Part shown: positions 16,889 to 25,893 of the stretch, one piece after another
Layout of the letters: each line of letters starts with the position of its first letter
Position numbering within the stretch: the stretch's first letter is position 1
Assembly: GCA_003023365.1 (NCBI GenBank)
Contig: PXTG01000026.1
Location: forward strand, 1-42,007
Length of the DNA: 42,007 nucleotides
Reading direction: 5' to 3'
Source of the DNA: Bacteroidetes bacterium QH_7_62_13
GTDB lineage: Bacteria > Bacteroidota > Rhodothermia > Rhodothermales > Salinibacteraceae
Program-made: the position numbers and the translations under genes
Notes under the pieces: generated by a model
The model's database searches: none
What the model was told of the DNA's origin: nothing
Seen by the model: only the letters and a program-made list of their open reading frames with translations

Positions 16889-17015
16889 ATCAGCAAAAAT
16901 GATTAAGGGGTTTATTCAGGCAGTCGATTAGGATGCGTTTCCCGTTCACTTAAAGCGTCCCTGCATCCGGAAGCCGTGGTCTGAGCGCTGGTCGATGAGA
17001 AACCGGGGCGGACGA

Positions 17016-17954
17016 CTACGCCAACTGTTTCCCAAGCGGTACCAGGCTGGGAATGGCCGCCAGATCACGGAAGGACTGAGCCCGTTCTCCAATCTCTCCC
17101 GGCCCCAGGTCCAGGAGACGCGCCGGCCCGAATCGCTCGACCACGAAAGACGCCATCACACTTCCGTACACAACCGCTCGACGAAGGGATTCCTGATTGA
17201 GGGAGCCGGCACGGATCAGGTGCCCCGCAAGCCCTCCTGCGAAGGCGTCGCCGGCTCCGGTGGGGTCCTGAATGTCTTCCAGCGGATAGGCGGGTGCACT
17301 GAACACCGAGTCCTCCGTGAACAACAGGGCCCCATGCTCCCCCTTCTTAATGATGAGGGTGTCCGGCCCCATGTCGAGAATGTGATCGGAGGCGGTCACG
17401 AGGTTCGGCTCATCGGCCAGTTCCCGCGCCTCCGAGTCGTTGATCACAAAGCAATCTACCTCCTGAAGGGTCGTTCGAAGGCTGTCCGGCGTGTTCTCAA
17501 TCCAAAAGTTCATGGTGTCGGCAATCACGTAGTCCGGATCAACGACCTGCTCGAGAACACTCCGTTGCACGCCGGGCTCCAAATTCCCAAGGCAAACGAT
17601 GTTGCTGTCGGCGTAGCTTTCAGGGATAGTGGGGTCGAACGTCTCCAGAACGTTGAGCTGCGTTTCGAGCGTATCGCGCTCGTTCATGTCATAGTGGTAC
17701 CGACCATGCCAGAAGAAGGTCTTGCCCTCCGGATCCACCTCTAGCCCTTCCAGATCCACCCCTCCGTCCAGAAGCGTCTGGCGATACTCGTCGGGGAAGT
17801 CCTGTCCAACGACCCCGACCAGGCGGACGTCATCGCAAAAGTGGCGAGCAGCAAGGGAAATGTACGACGCACTTCCCCCCAGCACGTGCTCGGCCGAGGC
17901 GAACGGCGTCTCGATGGAATCGAACGCAACAGTTCCTACGGTAAGTATGCTCAC
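17016..17954 (-). CDS. PfkB-family carbohydrate/nucleoside kinase
   Basis: This 312-residue ribokinase-fold protein has the substrate-side VLGGSASYISLAA near residues 24-36, and the family signature DPTGAGDAFAGGLAGHL with catalytic base Asp236. The NDSEARELAD segment and IIKKGEHGALLF are the usual ATP-binding neighbours. It phosphorylates a sugar, nucleoside or similar alcohol; the substrate is not evident. Sequence style is like the adenosine/ribokinase-like group often annotated simply as sugar kinase in Bacteroidota. It is flanked on the same strand by the amphipathic-helix gene upstream (189-base gap) and folB downstream. Confidence 0.88.
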   Translation of the reverse strand: MSILTVGTVAFDSIETPFASAEHVLGGSASYISLAARHFCDDVRLVGVVGQDFPDEYRQTLLDGGVDLEGLEVDPEGKTFFWHGRYHYDMNERDTLETQLNVLETFDPTIPESYADSNIVCLGNLEPGVQRSVLEQVVDPDYVIADTMNFWIENTPDSLRTTLQEVDCFVINDSEARELADEPNLVTASDHILDMGPDTLIIKKGEHGALLFTEDSVFSAPAYPLEDIQDPTGAGDAFAGGLAGHLIRAGSLNQESLRRAVVYGSVMASFVVERFGPARLLDLGPGEIGERAQSFRDLAAIPSLVPLGKQLA

Positions 17955-18143
17955 AGACAGAGTTGGGCTCCTATTGAATCCGAACGAACGACCAGAAGGT
18001 AAGCAACATCGCCCCCCTTGACATCCCGCCAGTACGAAGTCTATGTCAAAGAAAACGGGCGAGGCTTCCTACGAGACTACCCCCGGCGCTCTGGGATCGG
18101 GATCATAAGAGGAGTGAGAAGAAAAAGCCGTCGGGTGACGCCG

Positions 18144-18923
18144 CTACAACCACCGGCGAACCTTGGACGCCAGGTACCCCCCCGCCGCAAGACCGGCAAG
18201 GGCCATAAGAGACCGCGCGAAGGGGCGCCCCCGGTCCGACTTCGATTCTCCACCGGTTCGATTCTGGATCGTCTCACTGGCCGTCTCGCCGATTTTCTCT
18301 CCCAGTTCGCGCGCTCCCTCGACGGCTTCCGACCGGCGCTCACTGAGGCGCCGCTTGGCTTCACCAGTAGCCTCGCGGAAACGCTCTGAGGCATCCTGAC
18401 TGAACGATCGCGCTTGCTTCGACGCCTGGTCCGCCACCTCCTTCGCCTCCTGGCGCGCTTGCTCACCGGCCTTCTGGGCCTCCTCGGAGAGGCGACGGCG
18501 CGTTTCCTCGGCTCGATTGCGCAAGTTTGTCCCGGACTGAGCGGCTCGCTCCTTCAACCGATCTCGGAGGCGCGCAGCCAGTTCCTGAGCGTCCCCCCCG
18601 ATGCCGCGAAGTCGCTTGCGGACCCGTTCCGAGAGGGGCTGGGGCCGGCGCGGACGGAACGCCTGTGAGGCCCCGTACCCGGCCGCCGCTCCCACTCCGA
18701 CTGTGATGACGACCGTGAAGAGAGGGTGGCGCTGAATCCAGTTCTGAGCACGGGCACGGGCCTCTTCGGCCTTTAGTCGCGTAACTTCTGCCCGCAACTC
18801 TCCCAAAAGTTCGTGCATCTCCTTTCGGGCCTCACCGGAGGCATCCGTTTCGTTTTCGTCCGTATCGGAGGCGGCGTCAGCGTTGGCGTTGGTGTGGTTG
18901 GAGGGCGCAGGACCGTTACTCAT
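18144..18923 (-). CDS. Membrane-anchored amphipathic-helix protein (DUF883/LEA/apolipoprotein-like)
   Basis: The ATG at 18923 gives 259 residues; the 19 upstream residues in the track are an unlikely extension. The layout is an acidic Asn/Asp/Glu N-terminus, a short coiled coil (EARKEMHELLGELRAEVTRL), a hydrophobic segment (LFTVVITVGVGAAAGYGASQ), then about 120 residues of Arg/Glu/Ala-rich repeats of roughly 11 residues without Pro, like LEA or apolipoprotein amphipathic helices, and a second hydrophobic stretch near the C-terminus. Such proteins are often stress-related or membrane-associated; the role is not established. The neighbour immediately upstream is a small membrane protein with a similar acidic N-terminus. 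Confidence 0.75.
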   Translation of the reverse strand: MSNGPAPSNHTNANADAASDTDENETDASGEARKEMHELLGELRAEVTRLKAEEARARAQNWIQRHPLFTVVITVGVGAAAGYGASQAFRPRRPQPLSERVRKRLRGIGGDAQELAARLRDRLKERAAQSGTNLRNRAEETRRRLSEEAQKAGEQARQEAKEVADQASKQARSFSQDASERFREATGEAKRRLSERRSEAVEGARELGEKIGETASETIQNRTGGESKSDRGRPFARSLMALAGLAAGGYLASKVRRWL

Positions 18924-18976
18924 AATTGTGAGGAATGATGTGTGAACAGGAGCTGGAAGGACAACAAATACGGGAT

Positions 18977-19216
18977 TCACTCCCGGAAAAGGGCACCAAC
19001 GAACACGCCTACAGCGAACGCCCCGAGCATGGTCGTGGTCTGGTGCTCTTCCACCCAGAGACGGGCCAAGTCGAGGGCAAAGCCGGAGTCCTCTCCGGGC
19101 ATGGACGTGGAATCACCGTCAATCGAGGGAGAACCCGCTTCCATTTGTTCACGGGACGAATCGGGGGCGGAGGAAAAGGGATCGGGTCCCGTCGTGTCGG
19201 AGCGGTCCGCAGTCAT
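18977..19216 (-). CDS. Small acidic single-pass membrane protein
   Basis: The 79-residue protein has a polar, Asp/Ser/Glu-rich N-terminal 50 residues and one C-terminal hydrophobic segment, TTTMLGAFAVGVFVGALF, ending in RE. It looks like a tail-anchored inner-membrane protein. It precedes the amphipathic-helix gene by 53 bases on the same strand, so the two are probably co-transcribed. The glycine-spaced helix (GAFAVGVFVGALF) resembles the C-terminal anchors of ElaB/YqjD-type proteins, an inference only. No function is known. Confidence 0.65.
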   Translation of the reverse strand: MTADRSDTTGPDPFSSAPDSSREQMEAGSPSIDGDSTSMPGEDSGFALDLARLWVEEHQTTTMLGAFAVGVFVGALFRE

Positions 19217-19414
19217 AACTACTGGATTGGGTGCTTATGGAGGGGCAGAGGAAACGAGAGCGTCCGTTCCGATTAGGAGAGATTCGGACACTGTGGCGAA
19301 AAGAGTAGCGCTACCGCCAGCGACACCGGGGCCTTTCGCCCCAGCCACCTTCAAACATCCGTACCGTCAGGCAATGTACTTGCCGGGCTCTCGTCGTCGG
19401 CTCTTTCAGCGAGT

Positions 19415-22400
19415 ATGATTCCCACGACCGTGAAAAAAGTTCCCCGTTGGCCCGCTATTCAACTCCTGATCGCGGGTTTCGTCTGTGCAATCCCCACCGA
19501 AAGTGTAGCCCAACGTCCTGCTCCGTCGGCGGAGCGAGCCTACGCCTCGGCGGTCCAGCTCTACGAACAGCAACTGTACGCGGATGCACGGACCGCCTTC
19601 GAATCCTTCGTACGCTCCTATCCCGAACACAGTCAGACCGGACAGGCCGTGTACCTTGGGGCCCGTTCGGCCCTCGCCCAGAACCGGGACCAGGACGCCA
19701 GCCGTCTCTTCGGAACCCTGGAAGACACCTATCCCGGCCACCCACGCGCCCCCGAGGCTCAACTGAGTCTCGCCCAGTACTTTCTAGAGGAAGGCCAGTC
19801 GGCCGAGGCCCGCACCCAGCTTACTGCTATCGTGGAGGATCCCTCTTCTCCGGCCCAGGCCGCCCGAGCCCTGTATCTCCTAGGAAAAAGTGAGCGGGAG
19901 CGCGGCAACCTCAACGAGGCACTCACGAACTTTCAACGGATTACGACCGAGTACGCGCAAGCTGACGTGGCACCGGCCGCCTCCTACGCCGTCGCTGCTA
20001 CTCAGATCCGCCTGGAGCAGTACGATGAGGCGGCGGTCTCCTTCGAGGAGCTGGGCCGGCGATATCCCGATTCTCCCTTCGCCGAGAATCTCGGCACCGC
20101 TCTCGGGGAGGTCTACTACCGGCTGAATGAATACGAGCAGGCCGCCTCCGAGTTACAAGATCGCCTCTCTCAGTTGGAGGGAGACCAGCGGGCCCGGGCC
20201 CAGTTTCTACTGGCGGAATCGTACAATCAACTTCGACGAGGCGAAGAGGCAGTCGGGCGCTACCGGCGTGTGATCGATGAACACCCACGGAGTCCCTACG
20301 TCGGCCCCGCCCAGTACGGACTTGCCCATCACTATCTTCGCTCGAATCAGTACGCGAAAGCCGCTGACCGATTCGCCCTCGTGCGTCGCGAACAATCAGG
20401 CTCCTATGCCGAGCGGTCTGCCTACTATGAGGCCATCAGTCACGCACGAGAGGGGCAGATTGATCGAGCGATTGAACTATATCAGATGGTGGTCGATCAA
20501 CGTCCGGACAGTCGTCTCGCGTCGGAGGCGCTGTACGAAGCCGGCCTTCTGCGCTATCGGCAGGAGAAATACGGTTCCGCCGCCGCCTCTTTTCGAACCC
20601 TGGTCCGCGACTACTCGAATGCTCCTCGCGTCGGAGACGCCTACTACTGGCTCGCCAACGCGTACTTAGCAGATAAATCCCTTGACCGAGCGCTCGACGC
20701 CTACAACCAAGCCATCAAGCGCGACGCGGCGCCCGACTCTCTCCTCGTCGAGGCCCGCTTCCAGAAAGCATGGGCGCAGTACGAAGATGAGCGCTACGAG
20801 CAGGCCGCGGACGGCTTTCTGTCGATCGCTAACAACTTTCCCGACACCCCCCGCGGCCGCGAGGCATTGTTCTGGGGGGGCGACAGTCACTACCAGCGCG
20901 GCAACTTTGACCGGGCCCGAACGCTCTTCCGGCGCTACATCGACGGGAACCCAGACGGATCCCACCTCGCTGGCGCCCGCTACGCCCTCGCCTGGACCCA
21001 CTTTAAGCAGAACCGATACGAAGAGGCCGCCCGGCGTTTCCGCCAATTCTTGGCGGACGACTCGGATATCAATTCGGACGTTCCGTACAAACAGGACGCC
21101 CGTCTACGGCTGGCAGACTCCTACCTTGCCCTGAAGCGATACGAAGATGCGGTGAACGTATACCGACAGGCAAGTGGGGACGGAGCGGACTACGCCCTCT
21201 TTCGGGCGGGAGAAGCTCTGAATTACGCCGACCGCCAGGAGGACGCTCTTCGCAGTTTGAACCGTCTGCTCGAACAATATCCGAATAGCCGATGGCGGCC
21301 GGAGGCGGTGTACCAGATTGCCTCCATCAAATTTCAACAGCAGAACTACGAGGAGGCACGGGCCAGCTACCGCCGGTTTCTTTCAGACAACCCAGATCAT
21401 CCTCTCGCCCCCGAGGCGCGGTACGGGATCGGGGATAGCTACTACAATGCGGGCAATATGACGGAGGCCGTAGGGGCCTATCGGGAGGTCCTGGAAACGT
21501 ATCCCGAGAGTGCCTCCGCAGAGGAAGCAGCCCTGAGCCTCTTCTTCGCCCTGGACGCAGCGGGAGACGCGGACCGGGCTGAGGATTTGATCGGCGAAAT
21601 CAACGGCGCAACGCCCAACACTAATCTTGAAGACCGGCTGCGCTTTGCCCGTGCCAAGGCGGCCTACCAGAGCGGCCAGTCGACGAGGGCACTGAAGCTA
21701 TTTCAGAACTTCGTGCGCACCTCGTCCGCGACCGATCTCCTTCCGGAATCATACTACTATCTCGGGCTCCTCTACGCGGACCAGGACGACGTCCAACCAG
21801 CCAAGAATTACCTCCAACAACTGGTTGAGCAGTATCCGGATAGCGACGTGCAACCTGAAGGCGCCCTTCGACTCGGCGACCTGTACATGGACGACGACGC
21901 CTACCAGAAGGCCGCCGATGCCTACGCGACAGCGGCCGAGAGCGACGCCATCAACGAGGAACTTCGCGCCCAGGCCCGGTACGGCCAAAGCACGGCCCTC
22001 CTGAACCTCGGCCGCAACGAAGACGCTTCAACCTTACTGAATGGGATCCTTGACGAGGAACAAAGCGGTCCCCTCCAGGCGTCCGCTCGGCTTGGGCTCG
22101 CACGTATCCACGAGGACGAAGGGCGGACGGGGGAGGCACTGAGCCTCTACCGCTCCGTCGCCGAGACCTCCGACAGTGAAGCCGGTGCCGAGGCGCTATA
22201 CCGTCTCGGTCGTCTCCTGCGCACTCAGAATCGATCCCAGGAGGCCATTCGGGAACTGGATCGGATGTCCTCCCTGTTCGCTGGCTATCCGGAATGGGTC
22301 GCGCGCTCGCTCCTGGAGCAAGCCCGGGCGTACCGGCAAATGGGAGAGACGGGGCAGGCCGCCCAACTGTACGACGAGGTCGCCGAAACCGCCGAGGAGG

Positions 22401-22417
22401 AGCGGGACGCCCTCTAA
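19415..22417 (+). CDS. Large periplasmic tetratricopeptide-repeat protein
   Basis: This 1000-residue protein starts with a signal peptide (basic KKVPRWP then IQLLIAGFVCAIPTESVA) and is otherwise built of TPR units of about 35-38 residues from residue 40 to the end, with recurring patterns such as AxxLYxQxxYxDAxxxFxxFxxxYPxxxxxxxAxYxLG. More than twenty units are apparent. Such solenoids act as protein-binding scaffolds; in the envelope they resemble long YbgF/CpoB or BamD-like TPR proteins. It is the first gene of the + strand envelope block, with the barrel gene starting 53 bases later, so it may assist that barrel or the TolQ/TolR-like motor. No enzymatic domain is seen. Confidence 0.88.
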   Translation: MIPTTVKKVPRWPAIQLLIAGFVCAIPTESVAQRPAPSAERAYASAVQLYEQQLYADARTAFESFVRSYPEHSQTGQAVYLGARSALAQNRDQDASRLFGTLEDTYPGHPRAPEAQLSLAQYFLEEGQSAEARTQLTAIVEDPSSPAQAARALYLLGKSERERGNLNEALTNFQRITTEYAQADVAPAASYAVAATQIRLEQYDEAAVSFEELGRRYPDSPFAENLGTALGEVYYRLNEYEQAASELQDRLSQLEGDQRARAQFLLAESYNQLRRGEEAVGRYRRVIDEHPRSPYVGPAQYGLAHHYLRSNQYAKAADRFALVRREQSGSYAERSAYYEAISHAREGQIDRAIELYQMVVDQRPDSRLASEALYEAGLLRYRQEKYGSAAASFRTLVRDYSNAPRVGDAYYWLANAYLADKSLDRALDAYNQAIKRDAAPDSLLVEARFQKAWAQYEDERYEQAADGFLSIANNFPDTPRGREALFWGGDSHYQRGNFDRARTLFRRYIDGNPDGSHLAGARYALAWTHFKQNRYEEAARRFRQFLADDSDINSDVPYKQDARLRLADSYLALKRYEDAVNVYRQASGDGADYALFRAGEALNYADRQEDALRSLNRLLEQYPNSRWRPEAVYQIASIKFQQQNYEEARASYRRFLSDNPDHPLAPEARYGIGDSYYNAGNMTEAVGAYREVLETYPESASAEEAALSLFFALDAAGDADRAEDLIGEINGATPNTNLEDRLRFARAKAAYQSGQSTRALKLFQNFVRTSSATDLLPESYYYLGLLYADQDDVQPAKNYLQQLVEQYPDSDVQPEGALRLGDLYMDDDAYQKAADAYATAAESDAINEELRAQARYGQSTALLNLGRNEDASTLLNGILDEEQSGPLQASARLGLARIHEDEGRTGEALSLYRSVAETSDSEAGAEALYRLGRLLRTQNRSQEAIRELDRMSSLFAGYPEWVARSLLEQARAYRQMGETGQAAQLYDEVAETAEEERDAL

Positions 22418-22470
22418 CCCGAACGGCCGCCCACCACACCCGTCACTCACCAAACCACCCGTTCGACTGC

Positions 22471-24148
22471 ATGTCTCTTCCGCGCCTACGCTTCCTTTGC
22501 GTTGTTTGCCTCCTCGCGTGGACACTGCCCGGTCCCGTTCTGGCCCAGGAGGAAGGGGAGACCGACGAGCAGCAGCTTCCAGAGATTGCCCCGCGCGAAA
22601 TCGAGATCCGTGGCGAGCTTCAGCTGTCGTTTCCGTCCCTTCAACGCCAGCCGCTGAGGGGCTTCGCGACTCCCCCCACCATCCCCTCGGTCCCCCCCAC
22701 TCGTACCCCATACGTAAAATCGTACAAACAAGAACTGGACGTCCTTCCCGAAAGCCTGCCTGCTCCCGAATCCGTTTCACAGCCCGTCACCGCTCAAAAA
22801 CCCCCGAAACGAGGGGTCCTGGAGTTTGGGGGCGGCCGCTACCAGTCCCGATTCCTGACTGGTCGACTCTCCCTCCCACTCACCGAGAATCAGCGACTTT
22901 CCTTCCGTGCCGATTACCGGGGAACGGATGGCCACTCGCCCTTCGACGGGGCGGACCTCTCTACCCCCAGCGACGACATCGAGGGACGTGTGCAGTTTGA
23001 ACACCGGCACGAAACGGTCTCGTTCATGGCCGACCTGCACGGAACCGCGGATCGATACACGCTCTACGGCCAGCCCTCTGTGGTCCAGAACCCCAGCGCC
23101 TCGGCCCCCAACCGCACCGGGCGTACCGGGGGGACCACTCTTCAGCTACGGACCCATGGTTCCCTTGAAAGCGACCTCCAGATAAGCTATGACCGGACGC
23201 GATACGAAACGGAGCTCGACCCCACAAGTGACGCAGCGACCGCTTTCTCCGACGGCCGCCTGACCGGACGCGCCGACGTGCGGTTCGACATCTCTAACAC
23301 AGAGGTCCGGCTCAACGTATCCGGTGCCCGCTCGGCGTTGGGGGGCGACGAACCCTCAAGTACGGCCTCCAGCATTGATGGGGGGGTAACGGTCCCGTTC
23401 CTTGATACGGATCGGCTGTCCGTCCGGGGCGGGGGTCGGCTCCTCGTGTTCGACGCGCCCGTGGACCCGTCAATTGCTGGGGCTCCCTCCGCCAGCGCCG
23501 AGTTCATTGTTCCGGAAGGGCGGGCCGAACTTGCGCTGGGAGAGGGCATCACCGGCCACGTTCAAAATACGCCGGGGATAAACCCCCGAGGGCTTGCGGA
23601 CCTCTACACAACCAATCCATTTGCGGAGCATGCCCCCTCCCTCCGTCCCGACCTCTTCACGACCGACGCCGAGGCGGGCCTCACGGCGACCCTCGGGCTC
23701 GTCCGCCTGCAAGCGACGACCGGGTATCGGTACGCCCCCTCCTACCAATTTTTCGAGACTCCCTCCGGCCCTCGCCTTACAGGGGGTGAGGGGCGTCGAG
23801 GCCTCCCTTGGCATCTCGGTCCGAGATGGCGAAATCGTTGGAGATGACGCCGATCTTCCTTACTTTTCTCCTGTGATTGCCGACGCTATGGTGTCGGTTT
23901 CCTTCTCAAACCAGCGCGGCCTCCTCCAAACCACGGGCACGATCAAAAGTCCGCGCCCCACGGATCGGACCGGTTCGAACGAGGTCGATACATACGTGAG
24001 CTTTGACCTGGAGGGCTCCTACGAAGTAACGTCCCTGCTTGACGCGGTCGTCCGTATCCGGAATATTGGACCTACCGCCCCAGAGCACTGGGCCCGGTAC
24101 CCTCGTTCTCCAGGGTCCGTCATGGGCGGATTCCGCATTCACTGGTGA
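22471..24148 (+). CDS. Outer-membrane beta-barrel (TonB-receptor-like) protein, frameshifted near 23782
   Basis: The ATG at 22471 opens a signal peptide (LRFLCVVCLLAWTLPGPVLAQ), then a Pro-rich linker and alternating amphipathic strands (GGGRYQSRFLTGRLSLPL, RLSFRADYRGTDGHSPF). The frame ends at 23847 in unrelated residues, but the next frame continues the barrel with GVEASLGISVRDGE, DAMVSVSFSNQRGLLQTTG and a terminal strand GGFRIHW at 24148. Removing one G from the G5 run at 23782-23786 joins the halves as PRLTGVRGVEASLG, so the simplest reading is one extra base. The C-terminal aromatic (Trp) is typical of BAM-inserted barrels. No plug domain or TonB box was recognised; transported substrate unknown. 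It sits between the TPR gene and the HU-like genes. Confidence 0.75.
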
Positions 24149-24267
24149 GGGAGTCTCTCCGGCACTCCCGCCCCTTTGATGCATTAGTGAACATACCCGG
24201 GTCGATCAGCGAACATACCCACGAGGATTCCCTCCCTGCCTTTCGTTCATAGAACCACAGATCATCC

Positions 24268-24471
24268 ATGAGCACCCCGTCGGCCAAAGATGTTATCAAT
24301 GCGTTTTCCCGCGTGATGCGCGAGAAGCTGGAGAATGGAGAAACCGTCGAGGTCCCGGGCCTCGGCACCTTTTCCGTCGAGCACCGCCCGAGTCGGATGA
24401 CAGAGGATGCCGACGGGGAGAGTTACATGGCCCCGCCCCGCGACGTCGTTACGTTCGACCCAGCTGAATAA
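24268..24471 (+). CDS. Short HU/IHF-like DNA-binding protein
   Basis: The 67-residue protein matches the HU fold in miniature: a helix (DVINAFSRVMREKLENGE), the turn VEVPGLGTFSV, then an arm-like strand region ending VVTFDPAE. HU proteins are usually about 90 residues, so this one lacks the first helix and the C-terminal helix; an in-frame stop a few codons upstream shows the start is real. It could be a reduced HU-like (CCDC81-type) domain rather than a true histone-like protein. It lies 33 bases before the HU-SPOR gene, whose N-terminal domain has the same xxLPxFGTF turn, so they probably function together. Confidence 0.75.
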   Translation: MSTPSAKDVINAFSRVMREKLENGETVEVPGLGTFSVEHRPSRMTEDADGESYMAPPRDVVTFDPAE

Positions 24472-24504
24472 CCCACTCTCTCTCGGCAGGTCTTCCACTC
24501 CGCC

Positions 24505-25893
24505 ATGTCCACCTCGATCCTTTCTGCTCTCGCCGACGAACTGGACGTTTCTCCCGAACAGGCCCAAAAGCTTCTCATCGCGATGTTGCGGGAGGTGCGG
24601 AAACGAGCTCGTCGCGAGGGGGTCCGGCTGCCCGAGTTCGGTACGTTTCGGGAATCCGACGGGCGACTCACGTTTGAGCCGAGCCCCTCCCTGACCCGCG
24701 CCGTCAACCATCGATTCGAGGGGCTCCAATCTGAGGAGCTGGACACGGCTCCCGATACCGACGACGATCAGGATAGCGATGATGGGGGACCTAACACCAT
24801 CACGCTGGGCTATCAAGACTCCGACTGGAGTCCCCTCGACGAAGAATCCTCGTCCGCGACGGCCGACGATGAGGAGGACGAGGAGCCCGATACCGAAGAC
24901 TTTGAAGTGCCCTCCCCGGAGGAGACCGCCGACACCGATGAGTTCCGCCCCTCAGGCCCCGCTGCCCGCGAGTCTGAGCAAGAGGCTGGCCAGCCCGACC
25001 GACTACGCCCAGACACCGACTCGTACGTCGGCGGAGCCGACAGCGACGGACGGGGGCCGGACGAGGCGGAAACTGCTGAACCGCAAGGAGCGGAAAACCG
25101 TCAAACGGCCGCCGACGAAGAGCACGACTCGCTCTCAGACATCTGGGCCTCCGACGAAGAGGAAGAGGAAACGGACGACTTCTCTTTTCCCGACGAAGAT
25201 CCCGCCCCCGCGTCCCCCAGTGCAGCGTCTCCGACCGAATCCACCCCCGAACCGGAGCCAGCTCCCGCCGCCGACCCAGCCGCTCCGTCCGACGCGTCCC
25301 CCCCGGGCGAGACGGTTGATCGAGAGACTCGGGAACCAGCACCTTCCTCAACGGACGCGTCCGCCGACCCCGAAGGCTCGACGGGGGCACGCGTGTTCGC
25401 CGGACTCCTGGTCGTCCTTCTACTCGGCGGTGCCGGGTGGTACGTCCTCGGACAACAGGGAACCCTTCAACCCCCTCGGGAGACCTTCGCACAAGTGAAG
25501 AAGCAAGTTCGCCCACTCCTTGAGTCGGGCTCTCCCGCATCCACCCAGGCGGATGACGGATCCACCGCATCGAATGAGGGCCCGTCCGCAACCGACGAAT
25601 CCGCTGGAGAGTCGGCTGCCGATCAGACATCAAGTACGACACAGGCCAGCGCCGCTCAGGCCATCGATCCGGCGAACGGCGGATGGACAATCGTCGTTGG
25701 CTCACGTACCGAGCGCGCCACTGCCCAGTCCCTTGCCGACAAGTACCGCGCGGTGTTTGAGCCCCGTCACAGGCCGACGCGCAGCGATTTCTCGAAAATG
25801 CCACCCAGGAGCTACCGGAGGGGGCCTGGACCCTCGACCTTTAGTTTGTGCTTCCATAGATCCTGTTCTTTTCCCGATCCACCGTCTACATGA
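24505..25893 (+). CDS. HU-like domain / acidic linker / TM / SPOR fusion, C-terminus frameshifted
   Basis: Residues 1-80 form an HU-like (HU-CCDC81-type) domain with EQAQKLLIAMLREVRKRARREG and VRLPEFGTFRE. A very acidic, low-complexity linker follows to about 290, then one transmembrane helix (VFAGLLVVLLLGGAGWYVLG, about 295-313), another Ser/Ala/Thr linker, and a SPOR domain start at about 391 (GGWTIVVGSRTERATAQSLADKYRAVF). Near 25761-25770 the frame is lost; frame 3 holds the expected SPOR end, SQADAQRFLENATQELPEG, finishing with TAG at 25842-25844. About 25-30 residues of the domain seem missing. By family knowledge SPOR binds denuded septal peptidoglycan, so the intact protein would span the inner membrane with the HU-like part in the cytoplasm. 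TolQ starts at 25890. Confidence 0.82.
   Translation: MSTSILSALADELDVSPEQAQKLLIAMLREVRKRARREGVRLPEFGTFRESDGRLTFEPSPSLTRAVNHRFEGLQSEELDTAPDTDDDQDSDDGGPNTITLGYQDSDWSPLDEESSSATADDEEDEEPDTEDFEVPSPEETADTDEFRPSGPAARESEQEAGQPDRLRPDTDSYVGGADSDGRGPDEAETAEPQGAENRQTAADEEHDSLSDIWASDEEEEETDDFSFPDEDPAPASPSAASPTESTPEPEPAPAADPAAPSDASPPGETVDRETREPAPSSTDASADPEGSTGARVFAGLLVVLLLGGAGWYVLGQQGTLQPPRETFAQVKKQVRPLLESGSPASTQADDGSTASNEGPSATDESAGESAADQTSSTTQASAAQAIDPANGGWTIVVGSRTERATAQSLADKYRAVFEPRHRPTRSDFSKMPPRSYRRGPGPSTFSLCFHRSCSFPDPPST

Noticed and set aside
23782-23786. Phase-variable contingency locus in the barrel gene
   Set aside because: A G5 run is short for phase variation; a sequencing or assembly error explains it equally well, so it is reported only as a frame break.
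24800-25804. 334-residue Arg-rich - strand ORF
   Set aside because: Antisense to the acidic linker of the HU-SPOR protein; an Asp/Glu-rich sense strand gives Arg/Ser-rich antisense frames.
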